Made by a program: the position numbers and the translations under genes. DNA of 64,000 nucleotides. It comes from RGIG3159 sp045640565 (GTDB lineage: Bacteria; Bacillota; Clostridia; Oscillospirales; Oscillospiraceae). The stretch covers positions 1 through 64,000 of the forward strand of contig JAZUFG010000114.1 in NCBI GenBank assembly GCA_045640565.1, read 5' to 3'. The notes under the pieces were generated by a model. It saw nothing but the letters and a program-made list of their open reading frames with translations, searched no databases and had not been told where the DNA came from. This document shows, one piece after another, positions 41,691 through 48,895 of this stretch (its first letter is position 1; each line of letters begins with the position of its first letter).

Positions 41691-41725
41691 CAAAAAAACA
41701 GGCGGCGCAAAACTGCGTCACCTGT
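41691..41725 (-). terminator. intrinsic terminator in the potA leader (attenuator candidate)
   Basis: On the minus strand ACAGGTGACGCA (41714-41725) pairs with TGCGCCGCCTGT (41698-41709), 12 positions with one mismatch and one G-T pair, around a GTTT loop. A run of seven T follows (41692-41698). It lies 51 bases before the potA start and downstream of the operon promoter. Confidence 0.78.
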
Positions 41726-41828
41726 GAAAAACCGGAAAACCGCCCCTTTGAAAAGAGGGGTATTCTCCAAAAGGTTGGGTTTGAGAGTCTATATAGCAAA
41801 GATTACTTTTACTACTCTTATTGACCAT
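41718..41828 (-). CDS. possible 36-codon leader peptide of the pot operon
   Basis: An ATG frame on the potA leader RNA begins MVNKSSKSNLCYIDSQT and ends at a TGA lying inside the 5' arm of the leader terminator. A ribosome at that stop would block the terminator stem. No clear Shine-Dalgarno sequence precedes the ATG, so translation is doubtful. It is listed because of its position only. Confidence 0.25.
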   Translation of the reverse strand: MVNKSSKSNLCYIDSQTQPFGEYPSFQRGGFPVFHR

Positions 41829-41839
41829 TTCACAAGTTT

Positions 41840-42040
41840 GTGCAGGATTGCACGTGGTTTATAGTGACCAACTTATAAAACTTGAGCTTCGAACTCAATC
41901 AATAAGGCAACAGAAGTTGCCGCCGCACCTGCGGCTATCGGCATTCGACCCGGCTGTCCGTGTGGCCTCAGCCCTCAAAGACGGGGGCGGTCGGAATATC
42001 TTGCTTTGGAAAAGACTCAAAAACTTTTTCCAATTGAGAT
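41840..42040 (-). ncRNA. structured 5' leader RNA upstream of potA, family not recognised
   Basis: This is the 5' half of the predicted pot transcript. In order on the minus strand it can form: TTGGAAAA/TTTTCCAA (42005-42032); CGACC/GGTCG enclosing GGCT/AGCC (about 41946-41993); GCCGC-AGGT-GCGGC (41922-41935) directly followed by GGCAAC-TTCT-GTTGCC (41906-41921); TTGAG-TTCGAAG-CTCAA (41882-41898); and GTGCA-ATCC-TGCAC (41840-41853). No known riboswitch core was recognised. A 23-codon ATG frame (41873-41944) also lies here without a clear ribosome binding site. Confidence 0.4.
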
Positions 42041-42045
42041 GCCTT

Positions 42046-42075
42046 ATTCTAACAGCAAAACCTTGAAAAAGTCAA
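42046..42075 (-). promoter_or_regulatory. promoter of the pot operon leader
   Basis: Minus strand TTGACT (42070-42075) and TAGAAT (42046-42051), spacer 18. Transcription should start near 42039, giving a leader of about 400 bases before the potA ATG. Confidence 0.68.
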
Positions 42076-42085
42076 TGCTTTTTTG

Positions 42086-42128
42086 AAAAAAATTTCGGAG
42101 GAAAGCCCGATGGGATTTCCTCCGAAAA
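42086..42128 (-). terminator. intrinsic terminator of clpE
   Basis: TTTCGGAGGAAA and TTTCCTCCGAAA (42116-42127 and 42093-42104) form a 12-bp stem with an 11-base loop and an ATTTTTTTC tail, just after the clpE stop. Confidence 0.85.
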
Positions 42129-42132
42129 CGTT

Positions 42133-44430
42133 TTATTCTGCCTTGAGGGAAAGCGTGTCGCCTTCGGCGGAGAGGGAGATCGCCGAGATGGGGTGCTCAA
42201 AGGCATCCATGAGTTTCTCGGCAACGGGATCCTCCACTTCGCGCTGAATAAGGCGGCGGAGTTCCCGAGCACCGGCAGCCACGGAATAGGACTTCTTTGC
42301 CAGGTAATCCAAGGCAGAGGGCTCCCAGAGGAGGGAAATGCTTCGCTCCGCCAGGACCTTCTTCAAATCTCCCAGCATAATGGCGGCGATACCCCGGAAA
42401 TCTTCCTCCGAGAGGCGGTTGAAGCAGATGATCTCATCCACCCTGCCCAGGAATTCGGGACGGAGGAATTCCCGGAGGGCCTTCATAACAGTCTCCCGGG
42501 TCTGGTCCGTGAGGCTCTTGCCGAAACCGACGGAGGCCTCCCGGCGGTCGCTGCCGGCATTGGAGGTCATAATGATAACCGTATTCTGGAAATTGACCAG
42601 GCGGCCCTGGGCGTCCGTGAGATAGCCGTCATCCAGGACCTGAAGAAGAAGGTTCATCACATCCGGGTGCGCTTTTTCGATCTCATCAAAGAGGATGATG
42701 CTGTAGGGTTTTCTGCGGATCTTCTCCGTGAGCTGGCCTGCCTCGTCAAAGCCCACATAGCCCGGAGGAGAGCCGATCAGCTTGGAAACTGAATGCTTCT
42801 CCATATACTCGGACATATCCAGGCGTACCAGGGAATCCACAGAATCAAAAAGCTCTGCGGCGAGGCACTTCACCAGCTCCGTCTTGCCCACACCGGTGGA
42901 GCCCACGAAAATAAAGGAGCAGGGGTGCTTTTTAACGGAAATGCCCACCCGGTTTCTCCGGATCGCCCGAGAAACGGCGGCAATCGCCTCATCCTGGCCT
43001 ACGATGCGTCCGCGAAGCCGTTCCTCCAGAGTGCGGAGCTGTTCATACTCCCGGGCCTTGATTTTGCTTGCGGGGATCTTCGTCCACATTTCCACCACCT
43101 TGGCCAGGTTTTCCAGGGTCAGAGCTGGCTTCGGCAGAGCGCGAAGATTCTCCAGTTCCCCATCCAGAGTTATCATCTGGCTGCGGAGGGTGGCGATACG
43201 CTCATAATCCGGGCTTTCCTGCTCCTCCTGGAGAAGATCAAACTCCAGCTGGAGGTCCGCACGGTCCTTTTCCAGGGCAGCCAGGCGGTTGATCTGCTCG
43301 CTGTGGAGATTCAGATCCGAACAAGCCTCGTCCAAAAGGTCAATGGCCTTATCCGGCAGGAAACGGTCCGTGATATAGCGTTCGGAGAGGATAACGGCCT
43401 CCCGGGCGATCTCCGGGGAGACCGTAACTCCGTGATAGTCTTCGTAATAATGGGCAATACCATTCAGAATGGCGATGGCTTCCTCCAGAGAAGGCTCGCT
43501 GACTGTGACAGGCTGGAAGCGGCGCTCCAGAGCTGCATCCTTTTCGATATACTTCCGGTATTCCTTGAAAGTAGTGGCGCCGATGACCTGGACCTCTCCC
43601 CGAGAGAGGGCGGGCTTGAGAATATTAGCGGCGTTCATGGAGCCTTCCGCATCCCCTGCTCCCACCAAATTGTGGACTTCATCGATGACCAAAATGACAT
43701 TACCCAGAGCTTTGATCTCCCCGATCAGGTTCTTCATGCGGCTCTCAAACTGGCCCCGGAACTGCGTTCCGGCCACCATGGCCGTCATATCCAGAAGATA
43801 AACCTGCTTATCCTTCAGCTTTTCGGGGACCTCACCCGCCACAATGCGCTGCGCCAGACCCTCGGCGATGGCAGTCTTGCCCACGCCGGGTTCCCCGATG
43901 AGACAGGGATTGTTCTTCTGGCGGCGGCCCAGGATCTGGACCACACGCTCGGTTTCCACTTCCCTGCCGATGACAGCATCCAGCTTGCCCTCCCGGGCCC
44001 GGGCAGTGAGATTCAGGCAGAAGGAATCCAGGAACTTGTGCTTTTTCTCCTTGCCTCTGGCAACGCTGTCCTTGCTGCCCTTTTCCTCCGCTGCCTTTTC
44101 GGCCGGGAGCTTTTCTTCCCTATTCTCCCCTTCCCGGGATTCCAGGGAACCGAAGAGGCGATTCAGGAAGGGGAAGGTCGCAGTGCGGCCCTCGCTGTCC
44201 TCATCCTCTTCCTCGGCAGGGTTGAGCATGTCTTCCATCTCGTCAGACATGGTCTGGAGGTCCTCCTCCGAGATGCCCATACGCTTCACGATATCCTCCA
44301 CCTGAGGAATGCCCAGTTCTCTGGCGCATTTAAAGCAATAGCCTTCATTGGTGGATTTGCCGTTTTCCAGCTTGGTGATGAAAATGACGGCAACATTCTT
44401 TTTACATTTTGAGCAAAGGGGTGGCTTCAT
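42133..44430 (-). CDS. clpE: ClpE-type AAA+ unfoldase (ClpA/B/C family)
   Basis: A 765-residue Hsp100 protein. The N-terminus is a zinc finger with C6, C9, C32 and C35 (CSKCKKN...CFKCARELG) instead of Clp-N repeats, the mark of ClpE. A variable acidic linker follows. The first AAA+ module has IGEPGVGKTAIAEGLAQ and VIDEVHNLVGAG. A coiled middle domain comes next, then the second AAA+ module (VGSTGVGKTELVKCLA, LFDEIEKAHPDV). VGF in REASVGFGKS is the likely ClpP-docking loop. In Bacillus ClpE is heat-induced under CtsR; no obvious CtsR operator tandem was seen here. AGGAGA precedes the ATG. Confidence 0.9.
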   Translation of the reverse strand: MKPPLCSKCKKNVAVIFITKLENGKSTNEGYCFKCARELGIPQVEDIVKRMGISEEDLQTMSDEMEDMLNPAEEEDEDSEGRTATFPFLNRLFGSLESREGENREEKLPAEKAAEEKGSKDSVARGKEKKHKFLDSFCLNLTARAREGKLDAVIGREVETERVVQILGRRQKNNPCLIGEPGVGKTAIAEGLAQRIVAGEVPEKLKDKQVYLLDMTAMVAGTQFRGQFESRMKNLIGEIKALGNVILVIDEVHNLVGAGDAEGSMNAANILKPALSRGEVQVIGATTFKEYRKYIEKDAALERRFQPVTVSEPSLEEAIAILNGIAHYYEDYHGVTVSPEIAREAVILSERYITDRFLPDKAIDLLDEACSDLNLHSEQINRLAALEKDRADLQLEFDLLQEEQESPDYERIATLRSQMITLDGELENLRALPKPALTLENLAKVVEMWTKIPASKIKAREYEQLRTLEERLRGRIVGQDEAIAAVSRAIRRNRVGISVKKHPCSFIFVGSTGVGKTELVKCLAAELFDSVDSLVRLDMSEYMEKHSVSKLIGSPPGYVGFDEAGQLTEKIRRKPYSIILFDEIEKAHPDVMNLLLQVLDDGYLTDAQGRLVNFQNTVIIMTSNAGSDRREASVGFGKSLTDQTRETVMKALREFLRPEFLGRVDEIICFNRLSEEDFRGIAAIMLGDLKKVLAERSISLLWEPSALDYLAKKSYSVAAGARELRRLIQREVEDPVAEKLMDAFEHPISAISLSAEGDTLSLKAE

Positions 44431-44481
44431 ATTACGGTCTCCTATATAAGGAATTAAAAGTAAAAGTTAAAAAACTGCGTT

Positions 44482-45297
44482 TCAGCCCTCGAAGAATTCT
44501 ATCCGGGAGCTCAGATCCGAGGGCTCCAGCCGGCTTCTGACGGAAAAGGATCTTTCCCCGTCTTCATACCAAAGGCCGGTCATATAAAGGCCTCCGGGAG
44601 GCACTGTGGGCCCCGCAGCGGTGCGGTTTCCTTTCTCCAGAATAGCGGTGATCTCCGAAGGGAGAATCTTCCCCTCTGAAACATAGACCAGGGTGCCGAC
44701 CATGGCCCGAGCCATATTATAGAGGAAGCCGTTGGCCGAAACCCGCAGGACCAGGAGCTCTCCGCTCCGTTCCACCTCGCAGGAAAAGACCCGGCGGACC
44801 GTGGACTTCACATCCGTTCCGAGACTGCGCATGGCAGCAAAATCGTGGGTCCCCAAGAATTGAGCGGCCGCTTCTGCCATAAGCTTTTCATCCAGGGGGG
44901 CGGGAACCTGCCAGGCCCGGTTGATATAAAAGGGGTCCCGAACCCGGGAATTGTGGATGAGATAGCTGTATTCCTTGCGGACACATGAGCCGATGGCATT
45001 AAAGTTCTCCGAAACTTCAAAAGCCCGGACCACGGCAATATCGTTGGGCAAATGGGTATTCATGGCATAGGGGATGCGGTCTGTGGGGATCCGGGACTCC
45101 GTGCGGAAATTGGCAAGATAACAGCGTGCGTGGACTCCCGCATCCGTTCTGCCGCAGCCGGTAAGCTTGCAGGGCTCTCCCGTCAGCATGGAGATAGCCC
45201 GCTCCAGGGTGGCCTGGACCGTGATCTCCGTCTTTTGCGTCTGAAAGCCATGGTAGGCGGAGCCTTCATATTTCAGAATTAAAGCAATATTTCTCAT
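44482..45297 (-). CDS. truA: tRNA pseudouridine(38-40) synthase TruA
   Basis: TruA isomerises uridines 38-40 in the anticodon arm. The 271-residue protein has the catalytic D52 in CGRTDAGVHA, the start IALILKYEGSAYHGFQ, RYAM-type MNTHLPNDIAV, NAIGSCVRKEYSYLI and RVSANGFLYNMARAMVG. It follows ecfT in the conserved ecfA1-ecfA2-ecfT-truA order. The ATG three codons inside the longest frame is preferred, but neither site has a good ribosome binding sequence. The 97 bases between it and ecfT show no clear terminator. Confidence 0.96.
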   Translation of the reverse strand: MRNIALILKYEGSAYHGFQTQKTEITVQATLERAISMLTGEPCKLTGCGRTDAGVHARCYLANFRTESRIPTDRIPYAMNTHLPNDIAVVRAFEVSENFNAIGSCVRKEYSYLIHNSRVRDPFYINRAWQVPAPLDEKLMAEAAAQFLGTHDFAAMRSLGTDVKSTVRRVFSCEVERSGELLVLRVSANGFLYNMARAMVGTLVYVSEGKILPSEITAILEKGNRTAAGPTVPPGGLYMTGLWYEDGERSFSVRSRLEPSDLSSRIEFFEG

Positions 45298-45394
45298 AGC
45301 AGACAATTGATAACGGATCCTTCATCCGCTGCGGCAGGAGAAGCCTCCGGCGCGCTGCGACGGTTCTTTCAGACGGGAACACAGGGTGGAACTT

Positions 45395-46192
45395 CTATAT
45401 CCGATTCAGGAGGATGACGGCCGCCAGAAGGGCCGCTCCCAGGCAGAGAGCAAAGGCGTCTCCCGCCTTCATATGGAGTGTCTTCATTCGGGTCCTCCCC
45501 TCGCCTCCGTGGTAGCAGCGGCATTCCATGGCCGTGGCCAGTTCGTCAGCCCGGCGGAAGGCGGAAAGAAAGAGAGGTACCAGGACCGGGATCAGGGCCT
45601 TGGCCCGATGGGTCAGACTGCCGGTTTCAAAGTCCGCGCCTCTGGCCTTCTGTGCGGAAATGATCTTATCCGTTTCCTCAATGAGAGTGGGAATAAAGCG
45701 AAGGGCAATGCAGATCATCATGGAAAGCTCATGGACCGGGAATTTCAGCTTTTTCAAGGGATTCAGCAGGCACTCCATGCCATCCGTCAGAGCTATGGGC
45801 GAGGTGGTATAGGTCAAAAGGAAGGTCCCCATGACCAGAAAAATGATTCTGGTAACCATAAAGAAGGCCGTGCGAAGTCCCTCTTTGGTCACACGGAAGA
45901 TCCACCAAGACCAAAGCTCTTCTCCTGGGGTATAAAAGGCATTCAGAACACCGGTCAGAACGATGATGATGATCAGAGGCTTCAGGCCCTTCAGAAGGGC
46001 CTTCAGCTTGATTCTGGACAGGAGAATGGCCGAAACCAGAAAGGCAAAAACGATGCCATAAGAGAGATAACCCTTTGCCAGGAAAAGAACAACGATATAA
46101 AGAATGGTCAAAAGGAGCTTTGTCCGGGGGTCCAGGCGATGGACGGGAGTAGTTCCGGGGAAAAACTGGCCCAGAGTGATATCCTTCAGCAT
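45395..46192 (-). CDS. ecfT: energy-coupling factor transporter transmembrane protein EcfT
   Basis: The membrane scaffold of the shared group II ECF vitamin and metal importer, 265 residues. It starts LGQFFPGTTPVHRLDPRTKLLL, has several membrane helices, and ends with long coupling helices bearing the Ala-Arg-Gly motif in SAQKARGADFE that docks onto the ATPases. Substrate-specific S-components (for example RibU or FolT) are encoded elsewhere. It overlaps ecfA2 by 7 bp. Confidence 0.95.
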   Translation of the reverse strand: MLKDITLGQFFPGTTPVHRLDPRTKLLLTILYIVVLFLAKGYLSYGIVFAFLVSAILLSRIKLKALLKGLKPLIIIIVLTGVLNAFYTPGEELWSWWIFRVTKEGLRTAFFMVTRIIFLVMGTFLLTYTTSPIALTDGMECLLNPLKKLKFPVHELSMMICIALRFIPTLIEETDKIISAQKARGADFETGSLTHRAKALIPVLVPLFLSAFRRADELATAMECRCYHGGEGRTRMKTLHMKAGDAFALCLGAALLAAVILLNRI

Positions 46193-47103
46193 AGGACATC
46201 CTCCTTTCCGGACGGGGCGGCGGCAAAAGCAGGGCTTTTCCCACCCTCGGGGCTGTCCTTCAGGGCGAGAAGGGCTGCTGCTGCCTGCTCCACGGTATAC
46301 ACAGAGGGATCCACAGGGAGGCCCAGCTCCTTCAAGCGAAGAAAGAGGCGGGTGATCTCCGGGATATCCAGGCCGATTTCGGCCAATTCCCGGGCATGGG
46401 CAAAGACCTGGCCGGGACTTCCCTGTAAAAAGGCTTCCCCGTGATTCAGGACCAGAATACGGTCTGCATAGCGGGCAATCTGCCCCATGTCATGGGAAAC
46501 GATCACCATGGCACAGCCGGACTCTTGCCGGTAAGTATCCAGATTCTTCATGATATCGGCAGAGCCCGCAGGGTCCAGGCCCGCTGTCGGTTCATCCAGA
46601 ACCAGAACCTCCGGTTCCATAGCCAGGACACCCGCAATGGCTGCCCGGCGTTTCAGACCGCCGGAGAGGTCAAAGGGAGACATGGAGAGCATATCAGATC
46701 CGAGCCCCACCAGGGAGGCGGCATGCCGCACCCGGCGCTCAACTTCCTCCCGGGACAGGCCCATGTTTCCGGGGCCGTAGGCAATATCCTGAAAAACCGT
46801 TTCTTCAAAAAGCTGATATTCCGGATACTGGAAAACAAGGCCCACATGTGAGCGGGCTTCCTTACGGACGGCAGCACTCTCGTTGATATCCTTCCCGTGA
46901 AGGAGGACCTTGCCGGAGCTGGGAAGCAGAAGCCCGTTCAAATGTTGGATGAGGGTGGACTTTCCGGATCCGGTATGGCCGATCAAACCCAGACATTCCC
47001 CCGGGAAGACTTTCATATTCAATTTCCGAATGGCGGTATGCTCAAAAGGAGTTCCCACGGAATAGACATGTGTCAGATCCAGGGTGGAAAGAATGGGATT
47101 CAT
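46186..47103 (-). CDS. ecfA2: energy-coupling factor transporter ATPase EcfA2 (variant signature motif)
   Basis: One of two ATPases of the ECF module, 305 residues. Walker A is GHTGSGKSTLIQHLNGL, with the Q-loop in LVFQYPEYQLFEETV, Walker B VLVLDEPTAGLDPAG and H-loop SHD. The signature reads LSGGLKRRAAIAG, with Leu where this class usually has Gln. The C-terminal part is long, with an Ala-rich tail. Placement in an ecfA1-ecfA2-ecfT operon and the EYQLFEETV motif identify it as EcfA2. The ATG at 47101-47103 is preferred to a TTG two codons earlier. Confidence 0.94.
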   Translation of the reverse strand: MNPILSTLDLTHVYSVGTPFEHTAIRKLNMKVFPGECLGLIGHTGSGKSTLIQHLNGLLLPSSGKVLLHGKDINESAAVRKEARSHVGLVFQYPEYQLFEETVFQDIAYGPGNMGLSREEVERRVRHAASLVGLGSDMLSMSPFDLSGGLKRRAAIAGVLAMEPEVLVLDEPTAGLDPAGSADIMKNLDTYRQESGCAMVIVSHDMGQIARYADRILVLNHGEAFLQGSPGQVFAHARELAEIGLDIPEITRLFLRLKELGLPVDPSVYTVEQAAAALLALKDSPEGGKSPAFAAAPSGKEDVLC

Positions 47104-47162
47104 GGGCAAGTATTCCTATCAAAAAAGCATAAAAGGGGCCTGACAGTCCCCCTCGCGAAGGG

Positions 47163-48005
47163 TTATTTTCCGAACTGCTTTCTCAAAAGCGCAGCGCAGT
47201 CCTCCTCGCTCAGGGCATCCAGGGGAAGGGATTCCCCCGCCTGATTGAGGGCATAAAGAAGCGCCACCGTATCCGGGACTTCCAGGCCCAGGCTGCGGAG
47301 CAATTCCACTTCTGAAAAAACCTTTTTAGGGCTGCCGTCCAGAGCAATTTTCCCCTTGTTCATAACAAGGACCCGCTCTGCCTCAGCGGCCTCTTCCATG
47401 TGATGCGTGATCAGGACCACCGTGATTCCCTTCCGGTGAAGGGTATGCAGGATGGTCATAATATCATGCCGGCCCTGGGGATCCAGCATGGCCGTTGGCT
47501 CATCCAGAACAATACAGCGGGGCTGCATAGCCAAAACGCCCGCAATCGCCACCCGCTGTTTTTGTCCGCCGGACAGAAGATGTGGCGCATGCTCCCGGTA
47601 TTCCTCCATTCCCACCAGCTTCAGGGCTTCATCAACACGCCTGCAGATCTCTTCGGAGGGGACACCGAGATTCTCCGGGGCGAAGGCCACATCCTCCTCA
47701 ACCAAATTGGCAACAATCTGGTTGTCCGGGTTCTGGAATACCATTCCGCAGGCCTTTCGGATCTGAAAGAGCATATCCTCATCTCGGGTATCCATCCCGT
47801 AAACACAGACGCTGCCTCCGCTAGGCAGGAGAATGGCATTCATCTGCCGGGCTAATGTGGATTTTCCGCACCCGTTGTGGCCGAGGATGGCGGTAAAACT
47901 CCCCTCTTCAATCTTCAGATTCAAATCCGAAAAGAGCTCGGGATAGGTCCTATGCTCATCCGATGGATAGGAAAAAGTCAGATTGTGAAGGCTGATTGCT
48001 TCCAT
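47163..48005 (-). CDS. ecfA1: energy-coupling factor transporter ATPase EcfA1
   Basis: The first ECF ATPase, 280 residues. Walker A is LGHNGCGKSTLARQMNAIL, the Q-loop region MVFQNPDNQIVANLVEEDVA is diagnostic for EcfA1, the signature LSGGQKQRVAIAG is canonical, and Walker B is CIVLDEPTAMLDPQG with H-loop ITHHMEEA. The C-terminal domain mediates dimerisation with EcfA2. In most Firmicutes this gene directly follows rplQ; here three other genes intervene. Confidence 0.96.
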   Translation of the reverse strand: MEAISLHNLTFSYPSDEHRTYPELFSDLNLKIEEGSFTAILGHNGCGKSTLARQMNAILLPSGGSVCVYGMDTRDEDMLFQIRKACGMVFQNPDNQIVANLVEEDVAFAPENLGVPSEEICRRVDEALKLVGMEEYREHAPHLLSGGQKQRVAIAGVLAMQPRCIVLDEPTAMLDPQGRHDIMTILHTLHRKGITVVLITHHMEEAAEAERVLVMNKGKIALDGSPKKVFSEVELLRSLGLEVPDTVALLYALNQAGESLPLDALSEEDCAALLRKQFGK

Positions 48006-48014
48006 ACTTCCTCC

Positions 48015-48881
48015 TCAGGGTTTCGCCAGCCAACGCCCCGTTGCCCCACAGGGCAGCGTGAGACCGGAATCCCGGACGGGAAGCCCCAGTTCATCTGAGA
48101 AGCTTTTCCCACCGAACTTTTTGCTGAATATGGATTCCATAATATAGCTGAGCACCGACGGAGCAAGCCCCGTGGTATAGGAATTGATAATCACGAAAAG
48201 GGGCTTGTCCGAAAGGACCTTGGACACCAGCTCCACAAAGGGATAGAGATTCTCCTCCAGCTTCCAGATCTCACCGGAAGGTCCGCGCCCGTAGGAGGGC
48301 GGATCCATGATAATGGCATCATAGCGGCGTCCGCGGCGGATCTCCCGCTCCACAAATTTGCTGCAGTCATCCACGATCCACCGGATCGGTGCGTTTTCAA
48401 GACCGCTGGATTTTGCATTTTCCTTGGCCCAGGCCACCATACCCTTCGCTGCATCCACATGGCACACAGAGGCACCCGCGGAGGCAGCCGCCACTGTGGC
48501 CGCTCCTGTGTAGGCAAAGAGATTCAGAACGGAAATCTCTCTCCCTGCCTTTTTGATCTCTTCCCGGATAAAGTCCCAATTGGCAGCCTGTTCCGGAAAA
48601 ATACCGGTATGCTTAAAGTTCATGGGCTTTACATTGAAAGTCAGATCCCGATAGCGGACCGTCCAATGCTCCGGCAGATGTTTCCGCTCCCAGCTGCCGC
48701 CGCCTGTGGAAGAACGGGAATAGCAGGCGTCATAACGCCGCCAAAGGGGATTTGTTTTCTCTGTCGTCCAAATCACCTGGGGATCCGGGCGGATCAGGAT
48801 ATAATTCCCCCACCGTTCCAGCTTTTCGCCGGAAGATGTATCCAGAATCTCATAATCCTCCCAGTTTTCCGCTCTCCACAT
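48015..48881 (-). CDS. class I SAM-dependent methyltransferase (RlmI-like catalytic domain)
   Basis: A 288-residue methyltransferase. After an N-terminal segment with WGNYILIRPDPQVIW, the catalytic domain has the SAM site VLNLFAYTGAATVAAASAGA (about 117-136), HVDAAKGMVAWAKENAK and the active-site DPPSYGRGPSGEIWKLEEN (about 195-213). These match the RlmI/RlmK-like group of rRNA cytosine-C5 methyltransferases. It lacks a PUA domain, and I do not see the second catalytic cysteine motif of RlmI, so a different base or substrate is possible. It sits 14 bases after the penicillin-binding protein gene and 9 bases before ecfA1. Confidence 0.85.
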   Translation of the reverse strand: MWRAENWEDYEILDTSSGEKLERWGNYILIRPDPQVIWTTEKTNPLWRRYDACYSRSSTGGGSWERKHLPEHWTVRYRDLTFNVKPMNFKHTGIFPEQAANWDFIREEIKKAGREISVLNLFAYTGAATVAAASAGASVCHVDAAKGMVAWAKENAKSSGLENAPIRWIVDDCSKFVEREIRRGRRYDAIIMDPPSYGRGPSGEIWKLEENLYPFVELVSKVLSDKPLFVIINSYTTGLAPSVLSYIMESIFSKKFGGKSFSDELGLPVRDSGLTLPCGATGRWLAKP

Positions 48882-48895
48882 AGTCTCTTTCTCCG

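Noticed and set aside
41641..41799. N-terminal extension of PotA from a TTG codon
   Set aside because: It would be translated through the leader terminator and lacks homology. ATG 41640 has a good ribosome binding site and gives the family's normal start.
41840..42040. 6S RNA, SRP RNA or ykkC/ZTP riboswitch in the pot leader
   Set aside because: The fold and the conserved sequence blocks of those RNAs could not be matched; short similarities such as ACACGG and GGGTCG are isolated.
41901..42048. AATAAGGCA / TGCCTTATT inverted repeat as ends of a small mobile element
   Set aside because: One arm is part of the pot promoter -10 region and no target duplication or transposase is present; a promoter plus leader RNA explains it better.
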